Origin: an uncultured Neisseriaceae bacterium
GTDB lineage: Bacteria; Pseudomonadota; Gammaproteobacteria; Burkholderiales; Neisseriaceae
Assembly (NCBI GenBank): GCA_946481965.1
Contig: CAMLPN010000019.1
Location: 1-39,464, forward strand
Direction: 5' to 3'
DNA: 39,464 nt
Positions 7,889 through 17,828 of this stretch are shown piece by piece (within the stretch, counting starts at the first letter, position 1; the number at the start of each line of letters is the position of its first letter). Position numbers and translations under genes: made by a program. Under the pieces are notes generated by a model. It saw only the letters and a list, made by a program, of their open reading frames with translations, did no database searches and was not told where the DNA came from.

Positions 7889-8396
7889 TTTTTGGGAATA
7901 TGATGTTTAATAAACATAAAACTAACTAGTGATGATATTTATTGAAATATTACCAGAACCACATTATGTATTTTTCTTCAGGTATAGACAAATAGCAAAA
8001 TCAAACAGATTATATTACTTAATAAGCAAAACTCTATTGTCAAAAGTACAATCCTTATTGAATGAGCGAAAACCAGTTGTAGATCTGCCCACTGATATCA
8101 TCATTAGCATCCAAATATTAAATTATAATCAGATTAATTTTACAATTTATTGTTTTATCAGATTGCTTATCAAAGCCGTATTTTAATTACCGATCTATTT
8201 CCTTTTATCGCTAAACCTGTTTAATAAAAACTCAGTCTCACGGCAGTTTGGCTAATGAATCCTACACAATAGTGCATTTTAAACAATATAATTAGCCACA
8301 ATCTGAAAAAATATTATATTTCAAACATATAAATATAATATTTCTCCAATATCATGAAACTAATTAAAAATTTCTAACAGATTAGAATTTTCAGGT
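7889..8396. other. Intergenic region upstream of iron operon
   Basis: An 85-codon ORF at 7929-8186 has no ribosome-binding site or family resemblance and is treated as chance. Otherwise the stretch is AT-rich and nothing recognisable was found before the promoter at 8397. Confidence 0.55.
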
Positions 8397-8438
8397 TTGC
8401 TAATAACCATAAAAAGAGTATATTGATAATAATTATCA
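8397..8438 (+). promoter_or_regulatory. Iron-operon promoter with Fur box
   Basis: A -35 TTGCTA (8397-8402), 16-base spacer and -10 TATATT (8419-8424) are followed without gap by the perfect 7-1-7 palindrome TGATAAT-A-ATTATCA (8424-8438), a textbook Fur operator half-site arrangement. Fur-Fe2+ bound here would cover the -10 and start point. The same module recurs upstream of mntH with a single base change. Confidence 0.85.
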
Positions 8439-8507
8439 TTTAATAGCAAGAATTAACATAATTCTTGCTTGTGTATATATTTGTATGTAATTAAAAGGAA
8501 AACAATC

Positions 8508-9053
8508 ATGTCTTTTAAGAAAATTGTTATTGCAAGTGCTGTGTTAATGTCCATGTCTGCTTTCGCTCAGGAATATCCGATGGGTAAGCCCATTATCAAA
8601 AATGGCATGGAAATTGCCGGCGTTTATTTGCCACCTATTACCATGGACACCGAGGGCATGAATCACAGCAATATGCATTTGCCAGCTAGCCAGTCCGACA
8701 TTCACATGGAAGCAGATATTCATGCCACAGAAGGTAACCCAAATGGTTTTGCCGAAGGTGACTGGATGCCAAACCTGAATATTGAATATACCATTACCAA
8801 ATTAACCAAAGGGAACTATAACCATTCCGGTAAATTCATGACCATGGTTGCTAATGACGGACCTCACTATGGCGACAATATTAAATTAAACGGCTATGGA
8901 AAATACCGTGTTACCTATCGTATTTCTCCACCTACACCAAATCAGATGGCACGTCATATCGATAAAGAAACCGGTGTTGCCCCATGGTTTGCACCATTTG
9001 AAGTCAGCTGGGATTTTGACTATGCCGGTGTAGGTCGAAAAGGTAGCTATTAA
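8508..9053 (+). CDS. fetP: P19/FetP periplasmic iron-binding protein (Tpd family)
   Basis: A 181-residue periplasmic protein with a clear signal peptide (MSFKKIVIASAVLMSMSAFA-QE). The mature part closely follows the P19 family of Campylobacter and FetP/FtrA of other pathogens: GMEIAGVYLPPITM, the metal-site segment SDIHMEADIHA, NPNGFAEGDWMP, NDGPHYG and HIDKETGVAPWFAPF. These proteins bind copper and iron as dimers and feed an FTR1 permease. ATG 8508 is preferred over an ATG 39 bases upstream because AAAAGGAAAAC precedes it and it starts the signal peptide. First gene of a five-gene operon behind a Fur box. A hairpin follows in the 103-base gap to the next gene. Confidence 0.93.
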   Translation: MSFKKIVIASAVLMSMSAFAQEYPMGKPIIKNGMEIAGVYLPPITMDTEGMNHSNMHLPASQSDIHMEADIHATEGNPNGFAEGDWMPNLNIEYTITKLTKGNYNHSGKFMTMVANDGPHYGDNIKLNGYGKYRVTYRISPPTPNQMARHIDKETGVAPWFAPFEVSWDFDYAGVGRKGSY

Positions 9054-9074
9054 CTAAGCTATACCGAATTAGCC

Positions 9075-9140
9075 GGGATTATTCTGTCTGGGTTTAATCA
9101 GAGTAATCCCTATAAACTCACAGAAGATTTTCAATCTTCT
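9075..9140 (+). promoter_or_regulatory. Intercistronic stem-loops between fetP and cupredoxin gene
   Basis: A 12-bp stem with one G-U pair (GGGATTATTCTG, 9075-9086, with 9099-9110) is followed by AGAAGAT-tttca-ATCTTCT (9122-9140). Neither has a T-run. Such hairpins after the first gene commonly stabilise the upstream message, which would give more P19 than permease. The functional reading is inference. Confidence 0.4.
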
Positions 9141-9156
9141 CCACGAATAAATAGTC

Positions 9157-9492
9157 ATGAAAAAAATTTCACTTATCATTCTGTTTTTCTACAGCATGGT
9201 GATAGCATTCTCTGTACTTGCAGACGATAAAGTTACACTGGAATTAAAAATGAAAGACGGAGACATGATCCCGCTGGTACTTAATGCACCGGCCAATAAA
9301 ATCATTCGCATTAAAGTCAGCAATATCGGTAAGGGGCCTGTCGAGTTTGAAAGTACTCAGCTTATAAAAGAAAAAGTACTGGCTCCGGGTGCCTCTTCCG
9401 TTATCGTTATCTCGCCCAAAAAACCCGGAACATACGTATTTTTTGATGACTTTCATTTAAATAAACCCAAAGGTCAGCTAATCGTTAAATAA
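9157..9492 (+). CDS. Stand-alone cupredoxin-like protein (EfeO N-domain equivalent)
   Basis: A 111-residue exported protein with a signal peptide ending near VLA-DD, then a beta-rich cupredoxin fold (VTLELKMKDGDMIPLVLNAPANKIIRIKVSNIGKGPVEFES, KPGTYVFFDDFHLNKPKGQLIV). It matches the EfeO cupredoxin domain, which in E. coli is fused to an M75 domain, and the FtrB-type cupredoxins that accompany P19. Likely role is electron or metal transfer in oxidation of Fe2+ before FTR1 import. The canonical type-1 copper Cys is absent, so the metal site, if any, is different. It lies 22 bases before the permease in the same operon. Confidence 0.8.
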   Translation: MKKISLIILFFYSMVIAFSVLADDKVTLELKMKDGDMIPLVLNAPANKIIRIKVSNIGKGPVEFESTQLIKEKVLAPGASSVIVISPKKPGTYVFFDDFHLNKPKGQLIVK

Positions 9493-9514
9493 ATCCAAGT
9501 CACTGGGAAATTTT

Positions 9515-10351
9515 ATGGGACAAGTTATTTTTGTCGTTTGGCGCGAATGTTTCGAGGCACTGCTGGTAATCGGTATTATTTACGCATGGATCAGACGCAA
9601 TCAGAACAGTAAAAAGGGGATGCAATACCTTACGCTTGGCGTAGTACTGGGCATTGCTATATCAGTCATATTAGCCCTGATTATCAATGGCGTATTCAAA
9701 CAGCTAACCGATGACCACCAGACAATATTCTTAATGTGCATGTCATTTGTCGCCTGTATTCTCATCGTACAAATGGTGTACTGGATGAGTAAAACCAATC
9801 GCAACATGAAAGCCATGCTAGAAAAAGAGATGGCGCAACAAGTAGGGCAAAATTCCTGGTGGGGGGCTTTGTTTATCGTCGCCATTGCCATTGCCCGTGA
9901 AGGTAGTGAGATTGTGGTGTTTTTATCCGGTCAAATCATGCAATTAAACGGCAGCAACTATTCGGTTTTTCTGCTGGCAGTACTGATTGGCTTCGCCGTG
10001 TCTGCTTTAACTTTTTATGTATTTATTCTGACCAGCCGTTTTATTCGCTGGCAGAAATTTTTTACCGTTACCAGTATCGTATTGCTGTTTCTGGCAATCT
10101 CATTGTGCATGAAAGCTGTGGAAGACGGAACCAATTTATTACTTGAGCATGACATCTCCATTCCAGACTGGCTTATTAACCCAGCATGGAACATCTCGGC
10201 ATTTATTGATGACAGTGGTTTAATTGGCAGCCTTGCCTCCTCTCTGTTTGCTTATCGTTCACAGCCAATGTGGATAAGTGTCATCACATTTGCCAGCTTC
10301 TGGCTATTGATGGCAATATTATTCTTAAGGAAAAAAAACAATGCAACCTAG
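9515..10351 (+). CDS. efeU: FTR1/EfeU-family iron permease
   Basis: A 278-residue inner-membrane protein with about seven hydrophobic segments. It has both hallmark REXXE motifs: RECFE at residues 10-14 in TM1 and REGSE at 127-131 in TM4. FTR1 permeases carry iron across the membrane after ferrous iron is oxidised by a partner, here probably the cupredoxin/P19 or EfeO/EfeB proteins of the operon. The first motif has Cys-Phe where Gly-Leu is usual. The 3' end overlaps the next gene by 11 bases, which supports translational coupling. Confidence 0.92.
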   Translation: MGQVIFVVWRECFEALLVIGIIYAWIRRNQNSKKGMQYLTLGVVLGIAISVILALIINGVFKQLTDDHQTIFLMCMSFVACILIVQMVYWMSKTNRNMKAMLEKEMAQQVGQNSWWGALFIVAIAIAREGSEIVVFLSGQIMQLNGSNYSVFLLAVLIGFAVSALTFYVFILTSRFIRWQKFFTVTSIVLLFLAISLCMKAVEDGTNLLLEHDISIPDWLINPAWNISAFIDDSGLIGSLASSLFAYRSQPMWISVITFASFWLLMAILFLRKKNNAT

Positions 10352-11231
10352 AAAGCTTCTTCCTCTGGCACTCTGTTTTATGTTTTTACCTTTGCTGACC
10401 ATAGCGCATGGTTTACGTGCCCCTGTCATCGACGAGAGTAACGCAATAGCGGCTAAAGGTGACATCCCTACACCCGATAAATATTTATCGGCTATTCGCA
10501 CCTATCAACAAGAAGTAGTACAACTACTAAAAACTACAGAACAATACGTTCAGGCTATCGCTGACGCTACCCGAACCGGCCAGCAACAAAAAGCTGAACA
10601 CAATTACGTTCTCGCCCATCAAAGCTATGAACAGGTGCGCACCATTATCCGTTTATTTGCTAATGCCGATGAAACAATTAACTCGCGAGCTGATTATTAT
10701 TTGAATGGAACAGATGATCCGGCATTCGTTGGTTTCCACCGACTGGAATATGATTTATTTGATCGTCATGATCTACCTAAGGCACAGTCAGAAGCAGTTA
10801 ATTTAATTTATAAAATTAAAGATCTACAAAAAAGAGTTGCACATGATGAATTTGATATAGCGAAAATTATCCAGTCAGCAGCCGATTTTCAGGAATTGAC
10901 CCTAAAAACCAAATTGATGGGACAGGAAAATCAGTATGGTCACAGCGATCTGGCTGATATACAGGCGAACATACGTGGTTCAGCACAAATCATTAGTCAC
11001 CTTTCCCCCTTTATCTCTGTTCAAAAATACAATGACCTTAAGAATAATAACCAACAAATTTTAGCTATCCTCAGTAAATATCAGCTGCCACAGGGACAAT
11101 TCCAACCATTTGATCGGCTTAGTCAACAGGATCATGACCAACTTTATTCCCTTATCAGCACGCAGGCTCATCAAGTGGCACAACTAAGAGCCGAACTGAG
11201 CGTGCCGGTCTACTATAAATATAAACATTAG
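10341..11231 (+). CDS. efeO: EfeO/EfeM-type M75 imelysin-like iron-uptake protein
   Basis: A 296-residue periplasmic protein with a signal peptide (MQPRKLLPLALCFMFLPLLTIAHG) and an M75/imelysin helical domain. The diagnostic HXXE is present as HRLE at residues 133-136 in GFHRLEYDLF. E. coli EfeO has a cupredoxin domain in front of this domain; here that domain is missing and encoded separately at 9157-9492. The start overlaps the permease gene by 11 bases with AAGGA about eight bases upstream. EfeO binds periplasmic iron for delivery to EfeU, so the role here follows from family and context. EfeM-type proteins, which also lack the cupredoxin, are the alternative name. Confidence 0.88.
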   Translation: MQPRKLLPLALCFMFLPLLTIAHGLRAPVIDESNAIAAKGDIPTPDKYLSAIRTYQQEVVQLLKTTEQYVQAIADATRTGQQQKAEHNYVLAHQSYEQVRTIIRLFANADETINSRADYYLNGTDDPAFVGFHRLEYDLFDRHDLPKAQSEAVNLIYKIKDLQKRVAHDEFDIAKIIQSAADFQELTLKTKLMGQENQYGHSDLADIQANIRGSAQIISHLSPFISVQKYNDLKNNNQQILAILSKYQLPQGQFQPFDRLSQQDHDQLYSLISTQAHQVAQLRAELSVPVYYKYKH

Positions 11232-11239
11232 GGGCTTTT

Positions 11240-12508
11240 ATGCAAAACGATCGTACCAACATCCAGATAGATGCACTGGCCAATCCACAACGCCGACAAG
11301 GTATGAAAATATTACTGGCCGGTAGTCTAGGCATGGCCAGTCTTACCTCTTCGCAGTCTGCGAAAGCCAGTAACAACTGTATACATAACTATAATCAGGC
11401 CGTCGACTATCAGGGATTACATCAGGCCGGAGTAATCACGCCTGATACCAAAGAAGCCATTTTTGTGGCTTTTAACATTACCGTTACTCAGAAAATACAA
11501 CTACAAAAATTATTGCAGATTATTTCCCAGCGCATTGCTTATCTGACACGTCCGCAAACTCTGTCAACCGGTAAAAACGACCAGTTACCGCCAGCTGAAT
11601 CCGGCATGCTGGGACAACACTTGTCTCCAGACTCATTAACCGTAACCGTTGCTGTAGGACATAGTCTCTTTGACCAACGCTTTGGTCTTAGCGATAAAAA
11701 ACCGAGCAAACTGATTCCCATGCCGCGCTTTCCTAATGATAGACTCCAAAAACAGTGGTGTGGCGGTGATTTATCTATTCAGTTCTGTGCCAACAGTCGT
11801 GAAAGCGTAATTTATGCTCTGCGTGATATCATCAGCCATACAAACAAATATATGATTCCGATATGGAAAATTGATGGTTTTCTACCGGCGCGAGACATAG
11901 ATAATCACACCACAGCGGTCAATTTATTTGGATTTAAAGACGGAACCGGCAATGCATCCAATACCGATGCAGCCAAGATGGATGAATTAGTGTGGGTAAC
12001 TAAAGCCAATCATGAACCGGCATGGTGTATCGGTGGTAGCTATCAAGCCATTCGTCTGATTCGTTTTAATCTGGAATTCTGGGATCGTACCCCGCTGGAG
12101 GATCAGGAAAATGATTTTGGTCGTTACAAACATAGTGGCGCACCGATGGGGATGAAACACGAAATGGACGATCCACAAATGAATAAAGATCCGCACGGCG
12201 ACCGCATCTTATTTGATTCACATATGCGTCGTGCTGAACCCCGTATTCCAGAACGTCATGTGGCCAAATTACGCCGGCGCAGTTTCAGCTACTCACTAGG
12301 CGTACTACCATCAGGTCAAATGGATATGGGTTTAATATTTGTTGCTTACCAGAATGACCTGAAAAAAGGTTTTATCGACACCCAAAACCGACTCAACGGT
12401 GAACCGTTAGAACGATATATTAAGCCATTCGGAGGTGGATTTTATTTTGTTTTACCCGGTATCACCAAAGAAAATAGCTATCTTGGCAAAAAGCTACTTG
12501 ATGCCTGA
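11240..12508 (+). CDS. efeB: EfeB-type DyP peroxidase (Tat-exported)
   Basis: A 422-residue heme peroxidase of the DyP family. The N-terminus has a twin-arginine signal (QRRQGMKILLAGSLGMAS, Arg18-Arg19), so it is exported folded with heme. The DyP GXXDG motif is GFKDGTGN with the catalytic Asp at 234, and the predicted proximal heme ligand is His328 in SHMRRAEPR. In E. coli EfeB acts with EfeO and EfeU in the EfeUOB system, oxidising Fe2+ at low pH; a deferrochelatase role for heme has also been proposed. It begins eight bases after efeO and ends the operon, ahead of a long hairpin. Confidence 0.93.
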   Translation: MQNDRTNIQIDALANPQRRQGMKILLAGSLGMASLTSSQSAKASNNCIHNYNQAVDYQGLHQAGVITPDTKEAIFVAFNITVTQKIQLQKLLQIISQRIAYLTRPQTLSTGKNDQLPPAESGMLGQHLSPDSLTVTVAVGHSLFDQRFGLSDKKPSKLIPMPRFPNDRLQKQWCGGDLSIQFCANSRESVIYALRDIISHTNKYMIPIWKIDGFLPARDIDNHTTAVNLFGFKDGTGNASNTDAAKMDELVWVTKANHEPAWCIGGSYQAIRLIRFNLEFWDRTPLEDQENDFGRYKHSGAPMGMKHEMDDPQMNKDPHGDRILFDSHMRRAEPRIPERHVAKLRRRSFSYSLGVLPSGQMDMGLIFVAYQNDLKKGFIDTQNRLNGEPLERYIKPFGGGFYFVLPGITKENSYLGKKLLDA

Positions 12509-12645
12509 TTCGTTAAATTTAGACATTTATTAAAAACGCGAATAAATTTCATATTATTTCTGATGCAAGGCTATTTTTTATTGATTAAATATTTATAAAG
12601 TTAATTGCATTAAAAGTCATTTAAAATAACAAGTTTCGAATCTAC

Positions 12646-12682
12646 AATATTGCATTCGCAAAACTATTGCGAATGCAATATT
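12646..12682 (+). terminator. Long hairpin after efeB
   Basis: A perfect 15-bp stem (AATATTGCATTCGCA, 12646-12660, with 12668-12682) closes a 7-base loop. The trailing sequence TATTATAA is only moderately T-rich. It lies 137 bases after efeB and is the best candidate for the operon terminator. Confidence 0.55.
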
Positions 12683-12748
12683 ATTATAAAATTAAAATTT
12701 CGAGGCACCAGTCTGCATGATCTGATTTCTTGAATCTACGGGAAATAA

Positions 12749-14335
12749 ATGACTAAATTATTAGATTTTAAAATAATTGTACTTCTACAACTGGCACTAA
12801 GCCCAATCATAATCAATAGTCTTGGCTATCCTCTTAGCGCAATTAATATACTTGAAACTTGGATACTAGCAACATTACTACTTTATTTCTTTCCACGTTG
12901 GTGGAAAATCTACATGGTGATAACCTCTATCACCATCCTTATCTATTATCCTACTGCAACCTGTTTAGGATCATTCAGTCTGGCCACAGCAGCGGCCTTA
13001 TTAAGCACTGATCAGGCTGAAAGTGTTGAATATTTAGGATCAATCACATGGAGCACCTATCTGGCATCCATCCTATTAGCCTCATTACCCTTGATTCTCA
13101 TTAAATTAACCCATCATACCAATTTACCAAAATCTGATTCCCGCACACGCCTGATTATTTTACTGCTACTTAGCAGCATAATAATCCTTGCAGGCTATCA
13201 GCAACATAAAACGCGTACCTTACAAAGCAACTTTGCCATAAACGCCCAGCCCCTAAAATTTATAGCGGATGCGGTTATTCTTACTTATGCTTATCATGCA
13301 GAATTTGAAAAAATCAAAACCGGATTAAACAAACCAGTTAACATTACCGTTGATAAAGCCAACCAGAAATACAAATTTTACGTTTTAGTAATTGGCGAAA
13401 GTGCCCGAGCTGACTATCTGCACCTATATGGTTTCAAAATCAGCAATACGCCATTTATGGATAAAAAAGCTAATTACATCATGGAAAATATGTATTCAAC
13501 TGGTCCATACACTCAAATAGCATTGCCATTTGGTCTGACATTGAATAATGGTCAGGACATACAAATTAGAGACAATATCCTCACTCTTGCTCAAAAAGCC
13601 AATATGGACACCATCTGGTTATCGAATCAGGGCGCCATAAATCAGTTTGATAGCAAAATTTCAACTTTAGCTTATCAGGCCAACAAAGTTGTTTTTCTAA
13701 AAAATAACAGCAACAAATCTGAAAAGAACACATTTGATGATCAGTTACTCCAACCTCTCACCCAAATATTAGATAACCAATCTGACCAGCGTAACAAACT
13801 GATCGTTTTGCATCTCATGGGCTCTCACTGGGATTTTTGTGCCCGATTAAGAAAACCCGCAACTAAATATGTCAGCAACAGTAATTACAATTGTTATATC
13901 GACAGCATCAAAGCTACTGATACCGTACTCCAGCAAATATATACTGCGTTAGAAAAAACCAAACAACCCTTTAGTATTTTATATTTTGCCGATCATGGGT
14001 TATCGCATGATCAGCAAAAAAAAGATAAATTTAATCAACAGTATAGCCTAAGACATACCGACCGATACTATCAGAATTATCATATTCCTTTAGTCATTAT
14101 AAATAGCGATCAAACCAGTCAGATACGCAATCCAGCACAAAGAAGTGGTTTCGAACTTCTAGGCGGTTTAGCAAATTGGCTGGGTATCTTTAGTCAACAG
14201 CTACCAAACGGTGACCAATTTTTTACCACAAAAGACAGCAAAGAAATTAAAATACTCGATAAATACCAGCAACTTAAACCACTAAACTCACTTCAACAAG
14301 ATACTATTCCTGTTGAAATACAGCAGCTGAAATAA
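12749..14335 (+). CDS. EptA/OpgE-like phosphoethanolamine transferase
   Basis: A 528-residue inner-membrane enzyme with about five N-terminal membrane segments (residues 1-155) and a periplasmic alkaline-phosphatase-like sulfatase domain. The metal-site motif GESAR starts at residue 216. The catalytic threonine is probably Thr255 in GPYTQIALPFG. HLMGSHWDF and FADHGLSHD supply further ligands. The family transfers phosphoethanolamine from phosphatidylethanolamine to lipid A, LOS core or other surface glycans; which acceptor is used here cannot be told. The enzyme is more divergent than EptA, with a shorter DHG-proximal segment. It is monocistronic with ACGGGAAAT before the ATG. A bidirectional terminator separates it from pepN. 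Confidence 0.82.
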   Translation: MTKLLDFKIIVLLQLALSPIIINSLGYPLSAINILETWILATLLLYFFPRWWKIYMVITSITILIYYPTATCLGSFSLATAAALLSTDQAESVEYLGSITWSTYLASILLASLPLILIKLTHHTNLPKSDSRTRLIILLLLSSIIILAGYQQHKTRTLQSNFAINAQPLKFIADAVILTYAYHAEFEKIKTGLNKPVNITVDKANQKYKFYVLVIGESARADYLHLYGFKISNTPFMDKKANYIMENMYSTGPYTQIALPFGLTLNNGQDIQIRDNILTLAQKANMDTIWLSNQGAINQFDSKISTLAYQANKVVFLKNNSNKSEKNTFDDQLLQPLTQILDNQSDQRNKLIVLHLMGSHWDFCARLRKPATKYVSNSNYNCYIDSIKATDTVLQQIYTALEKTKQPFSILYFADHGLSHDQQKKDKFNQQYSLRHTDRYYQNYHIPLVIINSDQTSQIRNPAQRSGFELLGGLANWLGIFSQQLPNGDQFFTTKDSKEIKILDKYQQLKPLNSLQQDTIPVEIQQLK

Positions 14336-14360
14336 ATAACGGTAATCATCATTTAATTAA

Positions 14361-14393
14361 AAAAATACTGTTGTCTGGCAACAGTATTTTTTT
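14361..14393. terminator. Bidirectional terminator between phosphoethanolamine transferase and pepN
   Basis: A stem of 13 bp (AAAAATACTGTTG, 14361-14373, with 14379-14391) has loop TCTGG and A/T tracts on both sides. It suits termination of both converging genes. Confidence 0.9.
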
Positions 14394-14421
14394 ACAGTGC
14401 TTCAGTATAAATTGATGATCA

Positions 14422-17070
14422 CTATATTGACAGAATTTTATCCACAATCTCTCGACTGTCTTTTGATAAACCCTGATGTTGCTGAATACGTTGCAACTGT
14501 TCCTGCATCAGAGTACGACGTTCAGGTTCCAGTTTTTCATACAGATTAAAGGCTTGCACCAGTCGTGAAGCCACTTGCGGATTAAATGCATCAATACGCA
14601 AAATATAATCTGTAATAAAACGATAGCCACTACCATCAGCAGCATGAAAATGACGAATATTGCGACTAAAGCTTCCCAGCAAAGAGCGAACCTTATTCGG
14701 GTTTTCCAAACTAAATGCCGGGTGCTTTAACGCAGCAGTAACTTGCTGCAAAGTATCATCTCGCTGACTACTTCCAAGCAAAGCAAAATATTTATCCATC
14801 ACCAAATCATCTTTACCATAATGCTGCGCAAATCGTTCTAATAGTTGATCACGTCCTGCCTCAGCAAGATGATTAATCGCAGAAAGCATCCCAAATTCAT
14901 GTGTCATATTGGTTGCACGCTGTTCATACTGCTGCTCAATAGTCGCCAGTAAATCTGGTTTTGCCTGTACCGCCCAGCTTAATAATCCATTATACAGACT
15001 TCTTATACCAGCCAGATCAGGGTAATATTCCGGTATGGATGAGTGTGTACTTTGCTGTTCCTGTACATCAGCCCATTCACGCCACTGCGCTAAAGTATGT
15101 TCAATCGTAGTCGCCAGATTTTGCAATAATGTCTGTCGAGCTTGCACATACAACCCCGGATCTATCTGCTGATCATCTTCCCATAATTCAGATTCTGTAG
15201 GAATTTGCAGTAAAACTGCTTTGAATGCTGGATCAAGATCATCAGCATTCATTGCCGCAGCTATTGCCTTAGCCAGTTCAACATGATGCGCAACCGGCTT
15301 ACCCGCCGCCAGTGCACGAACATTAGCTACCACTGCACGACGATACAGTGTCTGTGCGGCCTCCCAGCGTGCAAACGGATCAGTATCATGGGCGAGTAAT
15401 AAAATTAAATCTTCATCGTTATAGGGATAATCCAGTTTAACCGGTGCACTAAAGCCACGTAATAATGACGGCACCACCTCCTCAGACACCTGATGAAGAA
15501 CAAATGTCTGTTCAGTTTGATTAAACAATAATACTGTTTCCGTAACAGCATCAACTTCCTGTTCTAAGCGAAATGGAACAGCTGCACCATCACGACCAAC
15601 CAGTCCTATTTTCACCGGAATAACCATAGCTTGTTTTTCGGTCATGTCCGGTGTAGGCGGGATATACTGTTGTAAATGCAAAGTGAAATTCTGATTTTTA
15701 CTGTCATACATTCCCTTGGCTTTTACCTGTGGAGTACCTGCCTGACTGTACCACAATGCAAACTGATCCAGATTAACCCCGTTAGCATCGGCCATAGCAG
15801 CACGAAAATCATCACAGGTAACCGCCTGCCCATCATGACGCTGAAAATATAACTGCATCCCTTTCTGGAAACCGGCTTCTCCCAGTAGCGTATGGTACAT
15901 ACGTACCACTTCAGCCCCTTTTTCATATACTGTTAACGTATAGAAATTATTCATTTCTTCATAAGAAGCTGGACGGACGGGATGCGCCATTGGTCCGCTA
16001 TCTTCGGCAAACTGCATACTTCGCAAAACACGAACATTCTGAATACGTCGTACAGCTCTGCTGGCCCGATCAGCAGAAAATTCCTGATCACGGAAAACCG
16101 TTAATCCTTCTTTCAACGATAACTGAAACCAATCGCGACAGGTTACCCGATTACCAGTCCAGTTATGAAAATATTCATGGGCAATGACACCTTCAATGGC
16201 TTCAAAATCGGCATCTGTCGCTGTATTACTGCTGGCTAAAACATATTTGGTATTAAAAATATTTAGACCTTTATTTTCCATGGCGCCCATATTGAAATCG
16301 CCTACGGCCACAACCATATAAATGTCTAAATCATATTCCAGATTAAAACGCTCTTCATCCCATTTCATTGCCTGCTTTAGAGATTCCAGCGCAAAACCAG
16401 CTTTAGCACTATCTTCTGGTTTAGTATAGAACTTCAGTGCTACCTCTCTCCCGTTTCGGGTAGTAAAACTACCCTCCAAAACAGATAATTGTCCGGCAAC
16501 CAGCGCAAACAGATAGCTGGGCTTGGCAAAAGGATCACGCCAGCAAACCCAGTGACGACCATTACTCAGTTCACCGCTATCAAGCAAATTACCATTTGAT
16601 AGCATGACCGGATAACGCCTTTTATCGCCAATAATAGTAGTCGTAAACTGACTCATCACATCAGGACGATCAAAATAAAAAGTTATCTTTCTAAAACCTT
16701 CCGGTTCATTCTGGGTATACAGATTATTACCTGATTCATAAAGACCCATCAGCGTTTTATTCTGATCTGGATACAAGCGAGTCGTAATTTCTAATTCAAA
16801 CTGTTCATCCGGTACAGTATGAATAATCAATTTCTCGTCTTCCTGAGTAAATTCATACGGACACAGAGCCTTACCATTGATCACAACTTGCAGTAATTTG
16901 GCACTGCCATCAAGTACACAAGGCTGTTGTGTTTTTTTGGGTACCACTGTCATGCGATTAAGCACAGTAGTGTAAAAACTATCGATGGTAAAAGTCAGAT
17001 TAATAGCTGGCACAGTAAATTCTGGTGCCTGATAATCTTTAAGATAATGAACTACTTTTTTTTCACTCAT
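14422..17070 (-). CDS. pepN: Aminopeptidase N (M1 family)
   Basis: A cytoplasmic zinc aminopeptidase of 882 residues that trims N-terminal residues from peptides. The exopeptidase motif GAMEN and the zinc motif HEYFH are at about residues 262-266 and 298-302 in this numbering. The third ligand is Glu in [13 protein letters not shown] some 19 residues after the second His. The length matches the proteobacterial PepN family. The start at 17070 is preferred over an ATG two codons upstream (17076), because purine-rich AAGAG is seven bases before the former and only one before the latter. Monocistronic, convergent with the phosphoethanolamine transferase gene. Confidence 0.95.
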   Translation of the reverse strand: MSEKKVVHYLKDYQAPEFTVPAINLTFTIDSFYTTVLNRMTVVPKKTQQPCVLDGSAKLLQVVINGKALCPYEFTQEDEKLIIHTVPDEQFELEITTRLYPDQNKTLMGLYESGNNLYTQNEPEGFRKITFYFDRPDVMSQFTTTIIGDKRRYPVMLSNGNLLDSGELSNGRHWVCWRDPFAKPSYLFALVAGQLSVLEGSFTTRNGREVALKFYTKPEDSAKAGFALESLKQAMKWDEERFNLEYDLDIYMVVAVGDFNMGAMENKGLNIFNTKYVLASSNTATDADFEAIEGVIAHEYFHNWTGNRVTCRDWFQLSLKEGLTVFRDQEFSADRASRAVRRIQNVRVLRSMQFAEDSGPMAHPVRPASYEEMNNFYTLTVYEKGAEVVRMYHTLLGEAGFQKGMQLYFQRHDGQAVTCDDFRAAMADANGVNLDQFALWYSQAGTPQVKAKGMYDSKNQNFTLHLQQYIPPTPDMTEKQAMVIPVKIGLVGRDGAAVPFRLEQEVDAVTETVLLFNQTEQTFVLHQVSEEVVPSLLRGFSAPVKLDYPYNDEDLILLLAHDTDPFARWEAAQTLYRRAVVANVRALAAGKPVAHHVELAKAIAAAMNADDLDPAFKAVLLQIPTESELWEDDQQIDPGLYVQARQTLLQNLATTIEHTLAQWREWADVQEQQSTHSSIPEYYPDLAGIRSLYNGLLSWAVQAKPDLLATIEQQYEQRATNMTHEFGMLSAINHLAEAGRDQLLERFAQHYGKDDLVMDKYFALLGSSQRDDTLQQVTAALKHPAFSLENPNKVRSLLGSFSRNIRHFHAADGSGYRFITDYILRIDAFNPQVASRLVQAFNLYEKLEPERRTLMQEQLQRIQQHQGLSKDSREIVDKILSI

Positions 17071-17076
17071 ATTCAT

Positions 17077-17795
17077 ACTCTTTTTTATTTAACTTTCGTG
17101 TCCATTGTACGGGTTACACGCCTGCAATCAACCCACTTTATTACTGCCAGAAAACTTCCCCACGCTAACATGATCTAGATAATCATCTATTGGTAAAACC
17201 CATGCCTGCTAATCATACCTGCTTTAGTTCCTGAGATCAGCATCAATGGTACAAATTAGCTGATTCAGACCTTATATATGCAGCACCAACCCAACCACTA
17301 CCGACTGTATTTATTCTATTCAGCAACCGCAAAAAAATAGTATCAATGCCAACCCCGATCAAAAACACTATCACTCAAATACAAAATAAATACGGTTACA
17401 ACTGGATAAATTACTGCTCATCTAACACTACACTACTCAATTATGAATTTTTTTCAGCTACAAAACAAAACTGATTATCAGCCATTAAATAGTCTTATCA
17501 AGTTATGCATTCAGATTAATCATTGAAAAATATCAATAAAACCCATCTCGATTGATTAATCATGAATTAATTCAATCTTATAGATATACATTTAATACAA
17601 ATTCAACACCTGCTAAAATTTTGTTCGCAGATAAATTGTATTGGCACTAAAAAAAATATTACTATAAGCTTACAAACTTATTTTATTAAATGTTTATATA
17701 AATCGAAAATAAGTTACCTCGTGTAAATCCTTATTTCATTTCAAAGCAGATTGACCGACACAATCAATCTATTCAACATTTAATCTATTTCTTTC
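17077..17795. other. Intergenic region between pepN and cycA
   Basis: About 720 bp between divergent genes. No ORF is convincing and no RNA gene was recognised. TTGACC at 17751-17756 could be a -35 for cycA, but no good -10 sits at standard spacing. The region becomes more AT-rich toward cycA. Confidence 0.55.
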
Positions 17796-17828
17796 AAAGG
17801 ATAAGCAATGATAAAGGATATGCAATGA
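17796..17828 (+). repeat. Duplicated ribosome-binding site and start codon of cycA
   Basis: Two 16-base direct repeats, AAAGGATAAGCAATGA (17796-17811) and AAAGGATATGCAATGA (17813-17828), are 15/16 identical and offset by 17 bases. Each has a Shine-Dalgarno and an ATG. The second ATG opens cycA; the first opens a six-codon ORF whose stop overlaps the cycA start. Confidence 0.8.
17808..17828 (+). CDS. Six-codon leader ORF upstream of cycA
   Basis: This encodes MIKDMQ with its own AAAGG ribosome-binding site. The stop TGA overlaps the cycA ATG (ATGA), so ribosomes ending here could reinitiate on cycA or compete with its own Shine-Dalgarno. It arises from a 17-base duplication of the start region. 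Translation is plausible but unproven. Confidence 0.35.
   Translation: MIKDMQ

Noticed and set aside
7929-8186. 85-codon ORF before the iron operon
   Set aside because: No Shine-Dalgarno and no recognisable domain; composition looks like translated AT-rich spacer.
9244-9456. Antisense ORF over the cupredoxin gene
   Set aside because: Shadow frame of a gene with clear family resemblance and operon position.
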